A stretch of 64,000 nt of DNA from contig OX463781.1 of the NCBI GenBank assembly GCA_949825025.1, positions 2,209,066 through 2,273,065 on the forward strand, in the 5' to 3' direction. Positions 35,240 through 47,079 of this stretch are shown here, piece after piece. A program made the translations under genes and the position numbers. The DNA comes from Siphlonurus alternatus (Eukaryota > Arthropoda > Insecta > Ephemeroptera > Siphlonuridae). Each line of letters begins with the position of its first letter. Position 1 is the first letter of the stretch. A model generated the notes under the pieces. The model was not told the DNA's origin. It did not search any database and saw nothing but the letters and a program-made list of their open reading frames with translations.

Positions 35240-36984
35240 AGCAATATGGATCATATCATGATAAAAAAAGTAATGTTACTCCAAATTTCTTAAACTTTAT
35301 TACAATACTGTATGCATACATGCATATAAGCTAGGTAAAAGGCATATATTATTATTGCCATTTTTGGTGCAAAAAATTAAAAGGAGTCAAAAAGGGAAAA
35401 AGGTATGCATAATGGTCCTACCCACAATGCAGTGTAGCTGGTGCAGGGCTATTCTCCTATAATTGACATAATGGGAGAATAGCACTGAGCACTGAGAAAG
35501 TGTATGCCTAGTATGCATACAATATAAATGCAGTGCATTCCGAGATTATGAACATAAAAGTGCCTTGCTCGGAGCATGCATTTGCATACAGTACACCAGC
35601 CTCCAGACTCAAACAAAGAAAGCTGGATCAGAAAGTGTTCACGTTGTAGGATTAATTGATTACTAATATACCTGTTTCTATGTCCATATTATCAAATCAG
35701 TTAGCAAATCAAAATATCAATCAATAAATCAATGACTGCTGGTTATAGTATGCAAAATTATGCATATTTTCAATGCACATGAACCTCAAGATCAATAAAC
35801 ACCCTACTTTATAAATTTATTTACGCTTATTTTTAAGACTTACCTGATGACAATAATTGAGTCTTCATTCCCACAGTAAAAACATTCTTCAATGTTGATA
35901 TTTTTATTGCTTTTACTTTTCAAAACATATTAACATTTTGTGATTTACTGACGTAACTCCAGAAACGTCTGAAATATGGCTATAGGCCCTGCTATAGGCC
36001 GGCGGCGCCATGTTTGTTGATATGGCAACGTCGCACACATGTGCGGTGTGGCGCCAGCACTTAAAAATCAAATTTTAATTTAATCCTACGGCATAATTAT
36101 ATGTTGTTTCTTACTACAAACTAGTGAATTAGACTAATATTCATATCTAGTTTGTGAATATATCACTTAAATATACGAGTTAAATTTCTTTAACAGCTTT
36201 TTAGACGTCGTCCCATAGTAAAGGATGGGGAAGTGGGAACACCGCCAAAATCAGCTGACTTGAAGCCTCTATTCACCAACACGAGTTCCAACTGCCATAT
36301 TGTTTTTCACGTTTGAATAAAAAAAAAAGTGAATGACGGAAACCGCATACCGCGGAAAAAGACGAAAAACACCGAAATCAGCCGAAAAGGTAAAATCGTA
36401 AAATCACACGATCAAATAAGGCGGGAATTTTAAAGAGCAATTGCACCGATTTGCACGGATAAATTATACACGTGGTAATTAAATACAGATAATAAAAATT
36501 AAAACAATTAATTTAATTATGCATCGATATCTATAAGGTGTTATGAAAATTATTAAACGAGAGGCTGCGTCGATACATTATAATTATAATATTATATATT
36601 ATATTATTATTTCTCTCTGTATATATCGATATCGACTTAATTGTATTATACCTTAATTGACCTCTATATATTATATACATATATAATATATATGGGCTCT
36701 TAAATCTATATTTGACGCAATTAATTATGGTGTCGTTATATAATAAATCCATACATGTATACATATATTTATAGAGTAATAATTTCCGACTGTTGGTCGT
36801 TAATTAAAGTGTCTCGATCGTGTTGCATAATAAAATGAATAATATAATTATATATTATTTATACATTTTTTTAATTTTTATAAATTTAAGTTTTTTTTAG
36901 CCTCTTAATTGTTTGCAAATTGTTGCATATTATATGGTAAAATAGTGAATTGCCTCAATTTAATGGATTAAATTGTCCCTCATT
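35240..36984. other. Spacer inside element B
   Basis: No gene seen. A GC-rich patch at 35990-36060 contains ggcggcgccatgtttg and gttgatatggcaac (YY1-like and RFX X-box-like words) and could be a promoter, but no adjacent frame supports it. Confidence 0.35.
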
Positions 36985-37560
36985 GCTACAAAATTCTTGT
37001 TTTATAATTTTGTTTCAAAAGGGTTTTTTTTTTACTGGAACTAAAACAGCCCATCGTCATTGCTGTGTTTTTTTTTGCAAATTTTTAATTGAGTGTTGTT
37101 GCAAAAGTGTTTTTTTTTTTTTTTGTTGGAACTAAAAAAGTCCGTCATAGCTATGTTTTTGGCAAATTTTTTTGATGAGTGTTGATGCAAAAGAGTTGCT
37201 TTTTGTTGTAACTAAAACAGTCGTCATTGCTGTGGTTTTGGCTAAATTTTAGTTGAGTGTTGTTGCAAAAAAGTTGCTTTTTGTTGCACAATAAGAAACC
37301 ATCATTGCTGTGGTTTTCGCAAATTTTTAGTTGAGTGTTGTTGCAAAAGAGTTGCTTTATGTTGTAATTACAGCAGTACATCATTGCTGTGGTTTTCACA
37401 AATTTTTAGTTGAGTGTTGTTGCAAAAGGGTTGCTTTTTGTTGGACTGAAGACAGCCCATCATTGCTGTGGTTTTGGCAAGTTTTTAGTTAAGTGTTGTT
37501 ATAAAGAGTTGTTTTTTGTTGGCAACAACAAGGTCTCTTATTGCTATAAACTATAGTTGA
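36985..37560. repeat. 78-79 bp tandem repeat
   Basis: About seven units. gttgcttt recurs at 37195, 37273, 37351 and 37430. Units contain ttttagttgagtgttgttgc and cattgctgtggtttt. Probably the diverged right-arm counterpart of the 79-bp array at 25.1-25.5 kb. Confidence 0.8.
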
Positions 37561-38159
37561 GTTTTGTTGCAAGGGTGTTGTCATATGTTGAAACAAATTA
37601 TGCCCAACTTTTGTTGAATTCTGTTATATCACATTGCATTTCTCCATTTAACACTTTTGTTGACATGCATTGGGTTACATTGTTTTTAAATTAAAATATG
37701 CAGTTAGAAGAAGATAAAATCCTTTGAAAAAGAGGGCTCAGAGGTTAAGTTAATTGAAGTTGCTTTGGATTGATTTTAAAATGACATTTTTCTTTTGTGT
37801 TGAGTTGCTCCAAGTTTGAAAAATGCCTTGTTTGCCAAAGTTTAATTATGTTGGATGCTTCAAAGTTAATATTGGATATTTTATGTTAGTTTACATTGTG
37901 GGAAAGTACATTTATAATTGGGTTATAATGTGTTATTTTTATTTTCGTTAATCTGAGATACATTGTGTTGTAATGAGTTGTCTATTTCGAGTTGTAGGGA
38001 GTTAAAAGGTTGTCATCCAACTGTTTTAGTTAAAGTGAATTTGAATATGTTGTGCGTAAAAATCAAGATTGGAGAATATTCTGTTCTCAGTTTGAATGAG
38101 TTAAAATTCTAGAAAAAAAGCAACTAAAGTCAGCAATATTTTAGTGTGGGATAACGAAA

Positions 38160-39985
38160 CTTAAAAAACACGAAAGCATTTACAGCGAAAACATTTTAGC
38201 CGAATTCAATAATCACGAAAACCATTTGGCCGATAGTTATTTGAACGAATTGGAAAACAACGAAAGTAAATTAGAACGAAAACATTTAAAACGAAATAAA
38301 AAATTCACGAAAACAATTTGGCCGAAAGTTATTTGAACGAAAACATTTTAGACGAATCAAAAAAGAACGAAAACAATTTGACCGAAAGTTATTTGAACGA
38401 AAACATTTAAGACGAATCAAAAAAGAACGAAAACAATTTGACCGAAAGTTATTTGAACGAAAACATTTAAGACGAATCAAAAAAGAACGAAAACAATTTG
38501 ACCGAAAGTTATTTGAACGAAAACATTTAAAACGAATGAAAAAATCACGAATACAATTTGAACGAACGCTATTGAACCGAAATAAAAAACACCGATGAAG
38601 AAAAATATTAATAAAAAATTATAAAAAAAACATTAAAAAAAAATTGTAAATTAAAACGAATGCAATAAAGAAGTATATTATACAGACTGAGCCAGAAATG
38701 GTGTTCCGAACCCATGCTAAAATTTCGGCAGGTTAACTTATTTGAGCTAGAAATTTGAAATTTGGCAAACGTAAAGCCAAGGGTTCCAGATTCTTTTGAC
38801 ATGTACGTGTTAAACAATTTTTAAAATTAATATTTCCTAACGTTTTAGGGGTTGATTCACGATTTGCATTTCTTCCTTATGGGATTTCCATGTTAAATTA
38901 AGTTGATAGAAAAATTTTAGCCGATTTGCACCAAAATTGGTTTTTAAGGTTTTCAGAGCACGTTGAATTTAATGGTGTAATTTAAAAAGTGGTGAAAACA
39001 ACCCCTAATGAGATAATGACCCATGTTACAGGAAAAAATGATGCTATCAAAATTTTGATTATGCCACTGAAACGGACTTATTTTTTTACCCCATAAACAA
39101 CCTTTGAATTTTTTGAATCCGAGCAAGAGTTAACGATTTAATTTTTAGGGGTGAGGAAACACCATTAAATACAGCGTGCTCTGAAAACCTTAAAAACTAA
39201 TTTTGGTGCAAATCGGCTAAAATTTTTCTATCAACTTAATTTAACATGGAAATCCCATAAGGAAGAAATGCAAATCGTGAATCAACCCCTAAAACGGTAG
39301 GAAATATTAATTTTAAAAATTGTTTAACACGTGTATGTACATGTCAAAAGAATCTGGAACCCATGGCTTTACGTATGCCAAATTTCAAATTTCTAGCTCA
39401 AATAAGTTAACCTGCCGAAATTTTAGCATGGGTTCGGAACACCATTTCTGGCTCAGTCTGTATAATATACTTCTTTATTGCATTCGTTTTAATTTACATT
39501 TTTTTTTAATGTTTTGTTATAATTTTTTATTAATATTTTTCTTCATCGGTGTTTTTTATTTCGGTTCAATAGCGTTCGTTCAAATTGTATTCGTGATTTT
39601 TTCATTCGTTTTAAATGTTTTCGTTCAAATAACTGTCGGTCAAATTGTTTTCGTTCTTTTTTGATTCGTCTTAAATGTTTTCGTTCAAATAACTTTCGGT
39701 CAAATTGTTTTCGTTATTTTTTGATTCGTCCAAAATGTTTTCGTTCAAATAACTTTCGGTCAAATTGTTTTCGTTCTTTTTTGATTCGTCTTAAATGTTT
39801 TCGTTCAAATAACTTTTCAGTCAAATTGTTTTCGTGGTTTTTGTATTCGTCTTAAATGTTTTCGTTCAAATAACTTTCGTTCAAATTGTTTTCGTGCTTA
39901 TTGAATTCGTATTAAAATAATTTCGTTCTAATTTACTTTCGTCCTTTTTAATTTCGGTCAAATTACTTTCGTACAAATTGTTTTT
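38160..39985. repeat. 1.8-kb palindrome with cgaaaac arrays at both ends
   Basis: Inverted arms of about 900 bp are centred near 39073. The outer arrays (38.16-38.59 and 39.55-39.99 kb) are 61-bp-type repeats of acgaaaacaatttgaccg. Inside, actgagccagaaatggtgtt and its flanks are mirrored almost exactly. The right array continues to 40137. The 209-bp core is not palindromic. Confidence 0.9.
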
Positions 39986-40329
39986 GTGATTTTTGTTCTC
40001 GTTATTATTTTGTTTCGTGTTAATTTAATTTCGTGGTAAATGATTTCGTTTATATTTGTTTTCGATGTAATTGTTTTCGGGATAAAGTCAGTCGTTGAAA
40101 ATGCTTTCGTGATTTTTGTTTTCGTTGTTTTGACGTGATACCATATATTCAGAGGATTTTATTCCTATACTAAAGTAAAATGACCTATGTGCAATTTATT
40201 TTAAAGTATAAAATATTAAAAAAATAGAGCTAAGTACATTTGCAATTAATTTCTGAAATAAAATTCTTTAATACCAGAAGCTAAGAATGATGAATCAGAC
40301 CTGGAGATAGAAATTTTAACATTTTCATC

Positions 40330-43300
40330 GTCCGCGGCTCTGGAGATATTTTATATGCGACGAAGTATACGTCGTGCATTTCCAGGAATTATTTCTAATG
40401 AGCTCAATTACATTTGCTATCGATTTCTGAAAAAAAAAATTATAATACCAGAGGCTAAGGTACTCAAATTAGCCCTGGAGATAGAAATTTTATTTTTTTC
40501 ATCGTCCGCGGCTCCGGAGATATTTTATATGCGACGAAGTATACGTCGTGCATTTCCAGGAATTATATCTAATGAGCCCAATTACATTTGCTATCGACTT
40601 CTGAAAAAAAATTTTATAATACCAGAGGCTAAGGTACTCAAATTAGCCCTGGAGATAGAAATTTTATTTTTTTCATCGTCCGCAGCTCCGGAGATATTTT
40701 ATATGCGACAAAGTATACGTCGTGCATTTCCAGGAATTATTTCTAATGAGCTCAATTACATTTGCAATCGATTTCTGAAAAAAAAATTTATAATACCAGA
40801 GGCTAAGGTACTCAAATTAGCCCTGGAGATAGAAATTTTAACATTTTCATCGTCCGCGGCTCCGGAGATATTTTATATGCGACGAAGTATACGTCGTGCA
40901 TTTCCAGGAATTATTTCTAATGAGCTCAATTACATTTGCTATCGATTTCTGAAAAAAAAATTTCTATCTCCAGGGCTAATTTGAGTACCTTAGCCTCTGG
41001 TATTATAAAATTTTTTTTCAGAAGTCGATAACAAATGTAATTGAGCTCATTAGATATAATTCCTGGAAATGCACGACGTATACTTCGTCGCATATAAAAT
41101 ATCTCCAGAGCCGCGGACGATGAAAAAAATAAAATTTCTATCTCCAGGGCTAATTTGAGTACCTTAGCCTCTGGTATTATAAATTTTTTTTTCAGAAATC
41201 GATAGCAAATGTAATTGAGCTCATTAGAAATAATTCCTGGAAATGCACGACGTATACTTCGTCGCATATAAAATATCTCCGGAGCCGCGGACGATGAAAA
41301 TGTTAAAATTTCTATCTCCAGGGCTAATTTGAGTACCTTAGCCTCTGGTATTATAAAAATTTTTTTCAGAAGTCGATAGCAAATGTAATTGGGCTCATTA
41401 GATATAATTCCTGGAAATGCACGACGTATACTTCGTCGCATATAAAATATCTCCAGAGCCGTGGACAATAAAAAAGATAAAATTTCTATCTCCAGGGCTA
41501 ATTTGAGTACCTTAGCCTCTGGTATTATAAATTTTTTTTTCAGAAATCGATAGCAAATGTAATTGAGCTCATTAGAAATAATTCCTGGAAATGCACGACG
41601 TATACTTCGTCGCATATAAAATATCTCCGGAGCCGCGGACGATGAAAAAAATAAAATTTCTATCTCCAGGGCTAATTTGAGTACCTTAGCTTCTGGTATT
41701 ATAAAATTTTTTTTCAGAAGTCGATAGCAAATGTAATTGGGCTCATTAGATATAATTCCTGGAAATGCACGACGTATACTTCGTCGCATATAAAATATCT
41801 CCGGAGCCGCGGACGATGAAAATGTTAAAAATTCTATCTCCAGGGCTAATTTGAGTACCTTAGCCTCTGGTATTATAAATTTTTTTTTCAGAAATCGATA
41901 GCAAATGTAATTGAGCTCATTAGAAATAATTCCTGGAAATGCACGACGTATACTTCGTCGCATATAAAATATCTCCGGAGCCGCGGACGATGAAAATGTT
42001 AAAATTTCTATCTCCAGGGCTAATTTGAGTACCTTAGCCTCTGGTATTATAAAAATTTTTTTCAGAAGTCGATAGCAAATGTAATTGGGCTCATTAGATA
42101 TAATTCCTGGAAATGCACGACGTATACTTCGTCGCATATAAAATATCTCCGGAGCCGCGGATGATGAAAATGTTAAAATTTCTATCTCCAGGGCTAATTT
42201 GAGTACCTTAGCCTCTGGTATTATAAAATTTTTTTTCAGAAGTCGAAAACAAATGTAATTGAGCTCATTAGATATAATTCCTGGAAATGCACGACGTATA
42301 CTTCGTCGCATATAAAATATCTCCAGAGCCGCGGACGATGAAAAAAATAAAATTTCTATCTCCAGGGCTAATTTGAGTACCTTAGCCTCTGGTATTATAA
42401 TTTTTTTTTCAGAAGTCGATAGCAAATGTAATTGAGCTCATTAGAAATAATTCCTGGAAATGCACGACGTATACTTCGTCGCATATAAAATATCTCCAGA
42501 GCCGCGGACGATGAAAAAAATAAAATTTCTATCTCCAGGGCTAATTTGAGTACCTTAGCCTCTGGTATTATAAAAAAAATTTTCAGAAGTCGATAGCAAA
42601 TGTAATTGGGCTCATTAGATATAATTCCTGGGAATGCACGACGTATAGTTCGTCGCATATAAAATATCTCCAGAGCCGTGGACGATAAAAAAGATAAAAT
42701 TTCTATCTCCAGGGCTAATTTGAGTACCTTAGCCTCTGGTATTATAATTTTTTTTTTCAGAAATCGATAGCAAATGTAATTGGGCTCATTAGATATAATT
42801 CCTGGAAATGCACGACGTATACTTCGTCGCATATAAAATATCTCCGGAGCCGCGGACGATGAAAATGTTAAAAATTCTATCTCCAGGGCTAATTTGAGTA
42901 CCTTAGCCTCTGGTATTATAAATTTTTTTTCAGAAGTCGATAGCAAATGTAATTGGGCTCATTAGATATAATTCCTGGAAATGCACGACGTATACTTCGT
43001 CGCATATAAAATATCTCCGGAGCCGCGGATGATGAAAATGTTAAAATTTCTATCTCCAGGGCTAATTTGAGTACCTTAGCCTCTGGTATTATAAAAATTT
43101 TTTTCAGAAGTCGAAAACAAATGTAATTGAGCTCATTAGATATAATTCCTGGAAATGCACGACGTATACTTCGTCGCATATAAAATATCTCCAGAGCCGC
43201 GGACGATGAAAAAAATAAAATTTCTATCTCCAGGGCTAATTTGAGTACCTTAGCCTCTGGTATTATAATTTTTTTTTTTTCAGAAGTCGATAGCAAATGT

Positions 43301-44262
43301 AATTGAGCTCATTAGAAATAATTCCTGGAAATGCACGACGTATACTTCGTCGCATATAAAATATCTCCAGAGCCGCGGACGATGAAAAAAATAAAATTTC
43401 TATCTCCAGGGCTAATTTGAGTACCTTAGCCTCTGGTATTATAAAAAAATTTTTCAGAAGTCGATAGCAAATGTAATTGGGCTCATTAGATATAATTCCT
43501 GGAAATGCACGACGTATAGTTCGTCGCATATAAAATATCTCCAGAGCCGTGGACGATAAAAAAGATAAAATTTCTATCTCCAGGGCTAATTTGAGTACCT
43601 TAGCCTCTGGTATTATAATTTTTTTTTTCAGAAATCGATAGCAAATGTAATTGGGCTCATTAGATATAATTCCTGGAAATGCACGACGTATACTTCGTCG
43701 CATATAAAATATCTCCGGAGCCGCGGACGATGAAAATGTTAAAAATTCTATCTCCAGGGCTAATTTGAGTACCTTAGCCTCTGGTATTATAAATTTTTTT
43801 TTCAGAAATCGATAGCAAATGTAATTGAGCTCATTAGAAATAATTCCTGGAAATGCACGACGTATACTTCGTCGCATAGGAAATATCTCCAGAGCCGTGG
43901 ACCATGAAAAAGATAAAATTTCTATCTCCAGGGCTAATTTGAGTACCTTAGCCTCTGGTATTATAAAAAATTTTTTCAGAAGTCGATAGCAAATGTAATT
44001 GGGCTCATTAGATATAATTCCTGGAAATGCACGACGTATAGTTCGTCGCATATAAAATATCTCCAGAGCCGCGGACGATGAAAAAGATAAAATTTCTATC
44101 TCCAGGGCTAATTTGAGTACCTTAGCCTCTGGTATTATAATTTTTTTTTTCAGAAATCGATAGCAAATGTAATTGAGCTCATTAGAAATAATTCCTGGAA
44201 ATGCACGACGTATACTTCGTCGCATATAAAATATATCTCCAGAGCCGTGGACCATGAAAATG
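40330..44262. repeat. 174-bp tandem array, inverted internally, 58-codon open frame
   Basis: Four units run on the plus strand to about 40965, then about 19 units on the minus strand to 44262. The 17-bp word cgacgtatacttcgtcg marks each unit, with variant ...tatagttcg... in three. 174 is 58 x 3 and one frame has no stop. The frame therefore runs for up to 499 codons (40926-42425, minus), repeating IIPEAKVLKLALEIEIL ... YMRRSIRRAFPGIISNE. Every break falls in the T-run of the unit, where length varies. It lies inside A's left terminal repeat. The right terminal repeat has only a fragment of one unit, so the array expanded after the arms formed. Confidence 0.93.
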
Positions 44263-44440
44263 TTAAAATTTCTATCCCCTACGAAAATTTGGAGTCTAGA
44301 CTGGATCCAGTCTAGATCTAATTGGGCTGGATCCAGACTGGGTCCAAAAAAAAACATCCAAAACTGGATCTAGACTGGATCCAGCCTGGTTTGGGTCCAG
44401 CCCGGGTCTAGCCTGGATCTAGCGCAAGTGTATTCTAGAC
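44263..44440. repeat. TCTAGACTGGATCCAG-rich block, left arm of A
   Basis: Words ctagactggatccag, gggtccagcc and gatctagc repeat. It is the inverted, shorter counterpart of 49.80-50.28 kb. Confidence 0.7.
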
Positions 44441-45016
44441 CAAATTTTCAAATTTAAATCTTGCCCTAATTAATTATCATCCCCCAGGTGATTTATGCAA
44501 ATACCCCCCCCCCCCACCCAACTATGTACGTACATAATATATCCATGTGTGCTGTCTCGTCGCATACACCTATAGGGACCTCCTATGTCTTACGGCCAGG
44601 GAGTTGATCAGAGTTTTGCTGCTTCTGGGAGTGGCGGAGCTGCTAAATGTTCATAATTAATAAATAGTGAACATTAATTAAGAATAGAAAAGTTATTATC
44701 ATTATTAAAATACACCATAAAGTATTATTAAGCTAGTATTACACAATTCAACTTATTTGCATACAATTTTTTCTTACAATTAAGAATGTCCATTCAATTG
44801 TTTGTATTGAGATGACATTTGGTTGTATGCGAATTTGTACCGTGTAACACAGGTTTACAGCATAAAAATAATTTATGTGTGAATATTATTCATAATTATA
44901 AAATAAGACAATAATTATTTTTTGGTTTCCTTTGTGTATCTGGTTTAATTATACTAATATAGTACTCAAATAATTTTATTATTACATATGAAGTGAGAAA
45001 GTATAAATTTTCCAAT
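44441..45016. other. Spacer in element A core
   Basis: AT-rich, nothing assigned. Confidence 0.45.
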
Positions 45017-45018
45017 TA

Positions 45019-46612
45019 CTGTCGCCGTCATTAGTCTGTGTGCTACGATTTTGGAGTATTGTAGCTGAGAGCTGAATTGGGGTAGCGTAGACGATATTAA
45101 AAAATACTGGCGCATGTACTCGTAGAACCTTATTCTTTGTGAGGAAATATTAATTGTATACTATTGGAGCAAAAATTAAAAATTTGGCGAATTTTTTTAT
45201 AACGCAAGGTTGGGTAAAATCAACGGTCTTTCCGAGTACCTCGGGTTTAAAAATTCACAATAAATTAAGTTTTGTAACAATAAAAACTTTTAACCATAAT
45301 TTAAGTTTTTACCTTTTTACTGAATAATAATAAAAAATTTAAGCGGCAAAGTTGTCTTTAATGCAATGATGTAAGTTTATTTTCATAAATTAATTAGTTA
45401 ATTTTTAATTCATCAATTAAAAACTAGGAAATCGATCTCCTTGGAAAATTTTTTTTCCGGAAAATCAAGTATGCCATCCTAAGGGTACTAATATTAGCCA
45501 ACTTTTGTGGGGAGCACATTTTTTATTTAAGCCTTCGTTAATTTTTAATGAATTTTGTTCCCTATGACATCATCAGACCCCCGTTAATTGGAAATAAAAT
45601 TAATTAAAAATTAATAATGAAGGCTTAAATAAAAAATAATCTTCCCATAAAGGTTGAATTGTATTAGTACCCTTAGGATTGCATACTTGATTTTCCGGAA
45701 AAATGTTTTTCCAAGGAGAAGATTGATTCCTTAGTTTTTAATTAATAAAAAAATAACTAAATAATTTATGAAAATTAAACTGATATCAATGCATTTCAGA
45801 CAATTTGGCCGGTTTATTTTAAATAAATATATTAAATTTTTCGTTGTTACAACTTAATTTTTTAATTTTCTGTGAATTTTTAAACCCGAGGTACTCGGAA
45901 AAAACGTTGATTTTACCCGACCTTGCGTTATAAAAAAATCGCCAAAATTGTAGTGTTTGCTCTAAGAGTATAAAATTAACTTTTCCTAACAAAGAATAAG
46001 ATTCTACGTGTGTCAGTATTTTTTAATATTGTCTACGCCAATTGAGCTCATAGCTACTACATTCCAAAGTCGGAGCGCACCGACTTGTGGCGACATCATT
46101 AAACCCCCGTTAATAGGAAACAAAATTAATTAAGAATTAATGAAGGCTTAAATAAAAAATGAGCTTCCCACAAAAGTTGACTAATATTAGTACCCTTAGG
46201 ATGACATGCTTGATTATCCAAAAAAATTCTTTTTCCAACGAGATCGATTGCTTAGTTTTTAATAATTTAAATATTAACTAATTAATTTAATTTAACTAAT
46301 TAATAAACTTACACCATTGCATTAAAGCCAATTTGGCCAGCTAATTTTAAATTTTGTGTTGTCATAACTTAATTTCTTAATTTCCTGGGAACTGAATTTT
46401 TAAACCCGAGGTACTCGGAAAAACCGTTGATTTTACCCGACCTTACGTTATAAAAAAAAAACGCCAAAATTTTATTGTTTGCTCTAAGAGTATAAAATTA
46501 CAATTTACTAACACAGAATAAGATTCTACGTGTGCCAGAATTTTTTCATGTTGTCTACGCCAATTGAGCTCTCAGCTACAACACTCCAAAGTCAGACTTA
46601 TGATGGTGACAG
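45019..46612. mobile_element. TA-flanked palindromic element, copy 1 (composite)
   Basis: Begins CTGTCGCCGTCAT and ends ATGGTGACAG with TA on each side. An internal right-end copy near 46040-46090 shows it is a composite or partial duplication. Long inverted segments include taacgcaaggt...acccgaccttgcgtta. Same family as 56941-57861. Confidence 0.72.
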
Positions 46613-46615
46613 TAA

Positions 46616-46999
46616 GGTTAATACAGTATAATGTCGATCAACTGTTTGATCGACATTGTCCTCTTTGATTAACATGTAAACCTTATCAAATTCTCAAATA
46701 TTCTAATTTTTTTTAAGCAGATATTAGTGCCTAAAACTCAGTAGAAAAAGTTTCAAAACAATTTTACGAACTAATTTTTTTAAACCAAGATTTTTGTTTG
46801 TCTCTCCTTGGGAAAGTGCTATGATGAAAATTTAAAAAAGTAATTAAAAAAAAATCGTCTGGTTTAATGGTTTTGAAATTTGTTCTATGGCTTTTAGGCA
46901 CTAATATCTGCCTCTTAAAAAATTTCAATTTTTTTTTTGTGAATTTGCTAAGGTTTACATCAAAGGGTGGAACATTGGGTGATCGACATTATCTCCACC
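46616..46999. mobile_element. TTAA-flanked MITE, copy 2
   Basis: Diverged member. The right end gacattatctccacc abuts TTAA (47000-47003); the left end is degraded. Arms contain taggcactaatatctgcctc. Confidence 0.7.
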
Positions 47000-47079
47000 T
47001 TAACTGGCATTGGGCTCAGAATAAAGGGCAGTGTAATATACTGAGGGGATTACACATCCAATACTGTACAAACTAGCAG

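Larger units (their letters stand above)
24502..40142. mobile_element. Foldback element B (15.6 kb) nested in A
   Basis: Left end agtctACGTCAAAA and right end, read inward, GGTATCACGTCAAAAC both lead into arrays of cgaaaac-type words. The flanking ATATATTCTGAG (24490-24501) and ATATATTCAGAG (40143-40154) is a target duplication of 9 to 12 bp. The other arm of A has a single copy of this word, so the empty site is known. Inner repeats (79-bp array at 25.1-25.5 kb, 78-bp array at 37.0-37.6 kb) look like diverged counterparts in the two arms. The core carries the 129-bp array, minus-strand exons, SINEs and MITEs. Confidence 0.75.
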
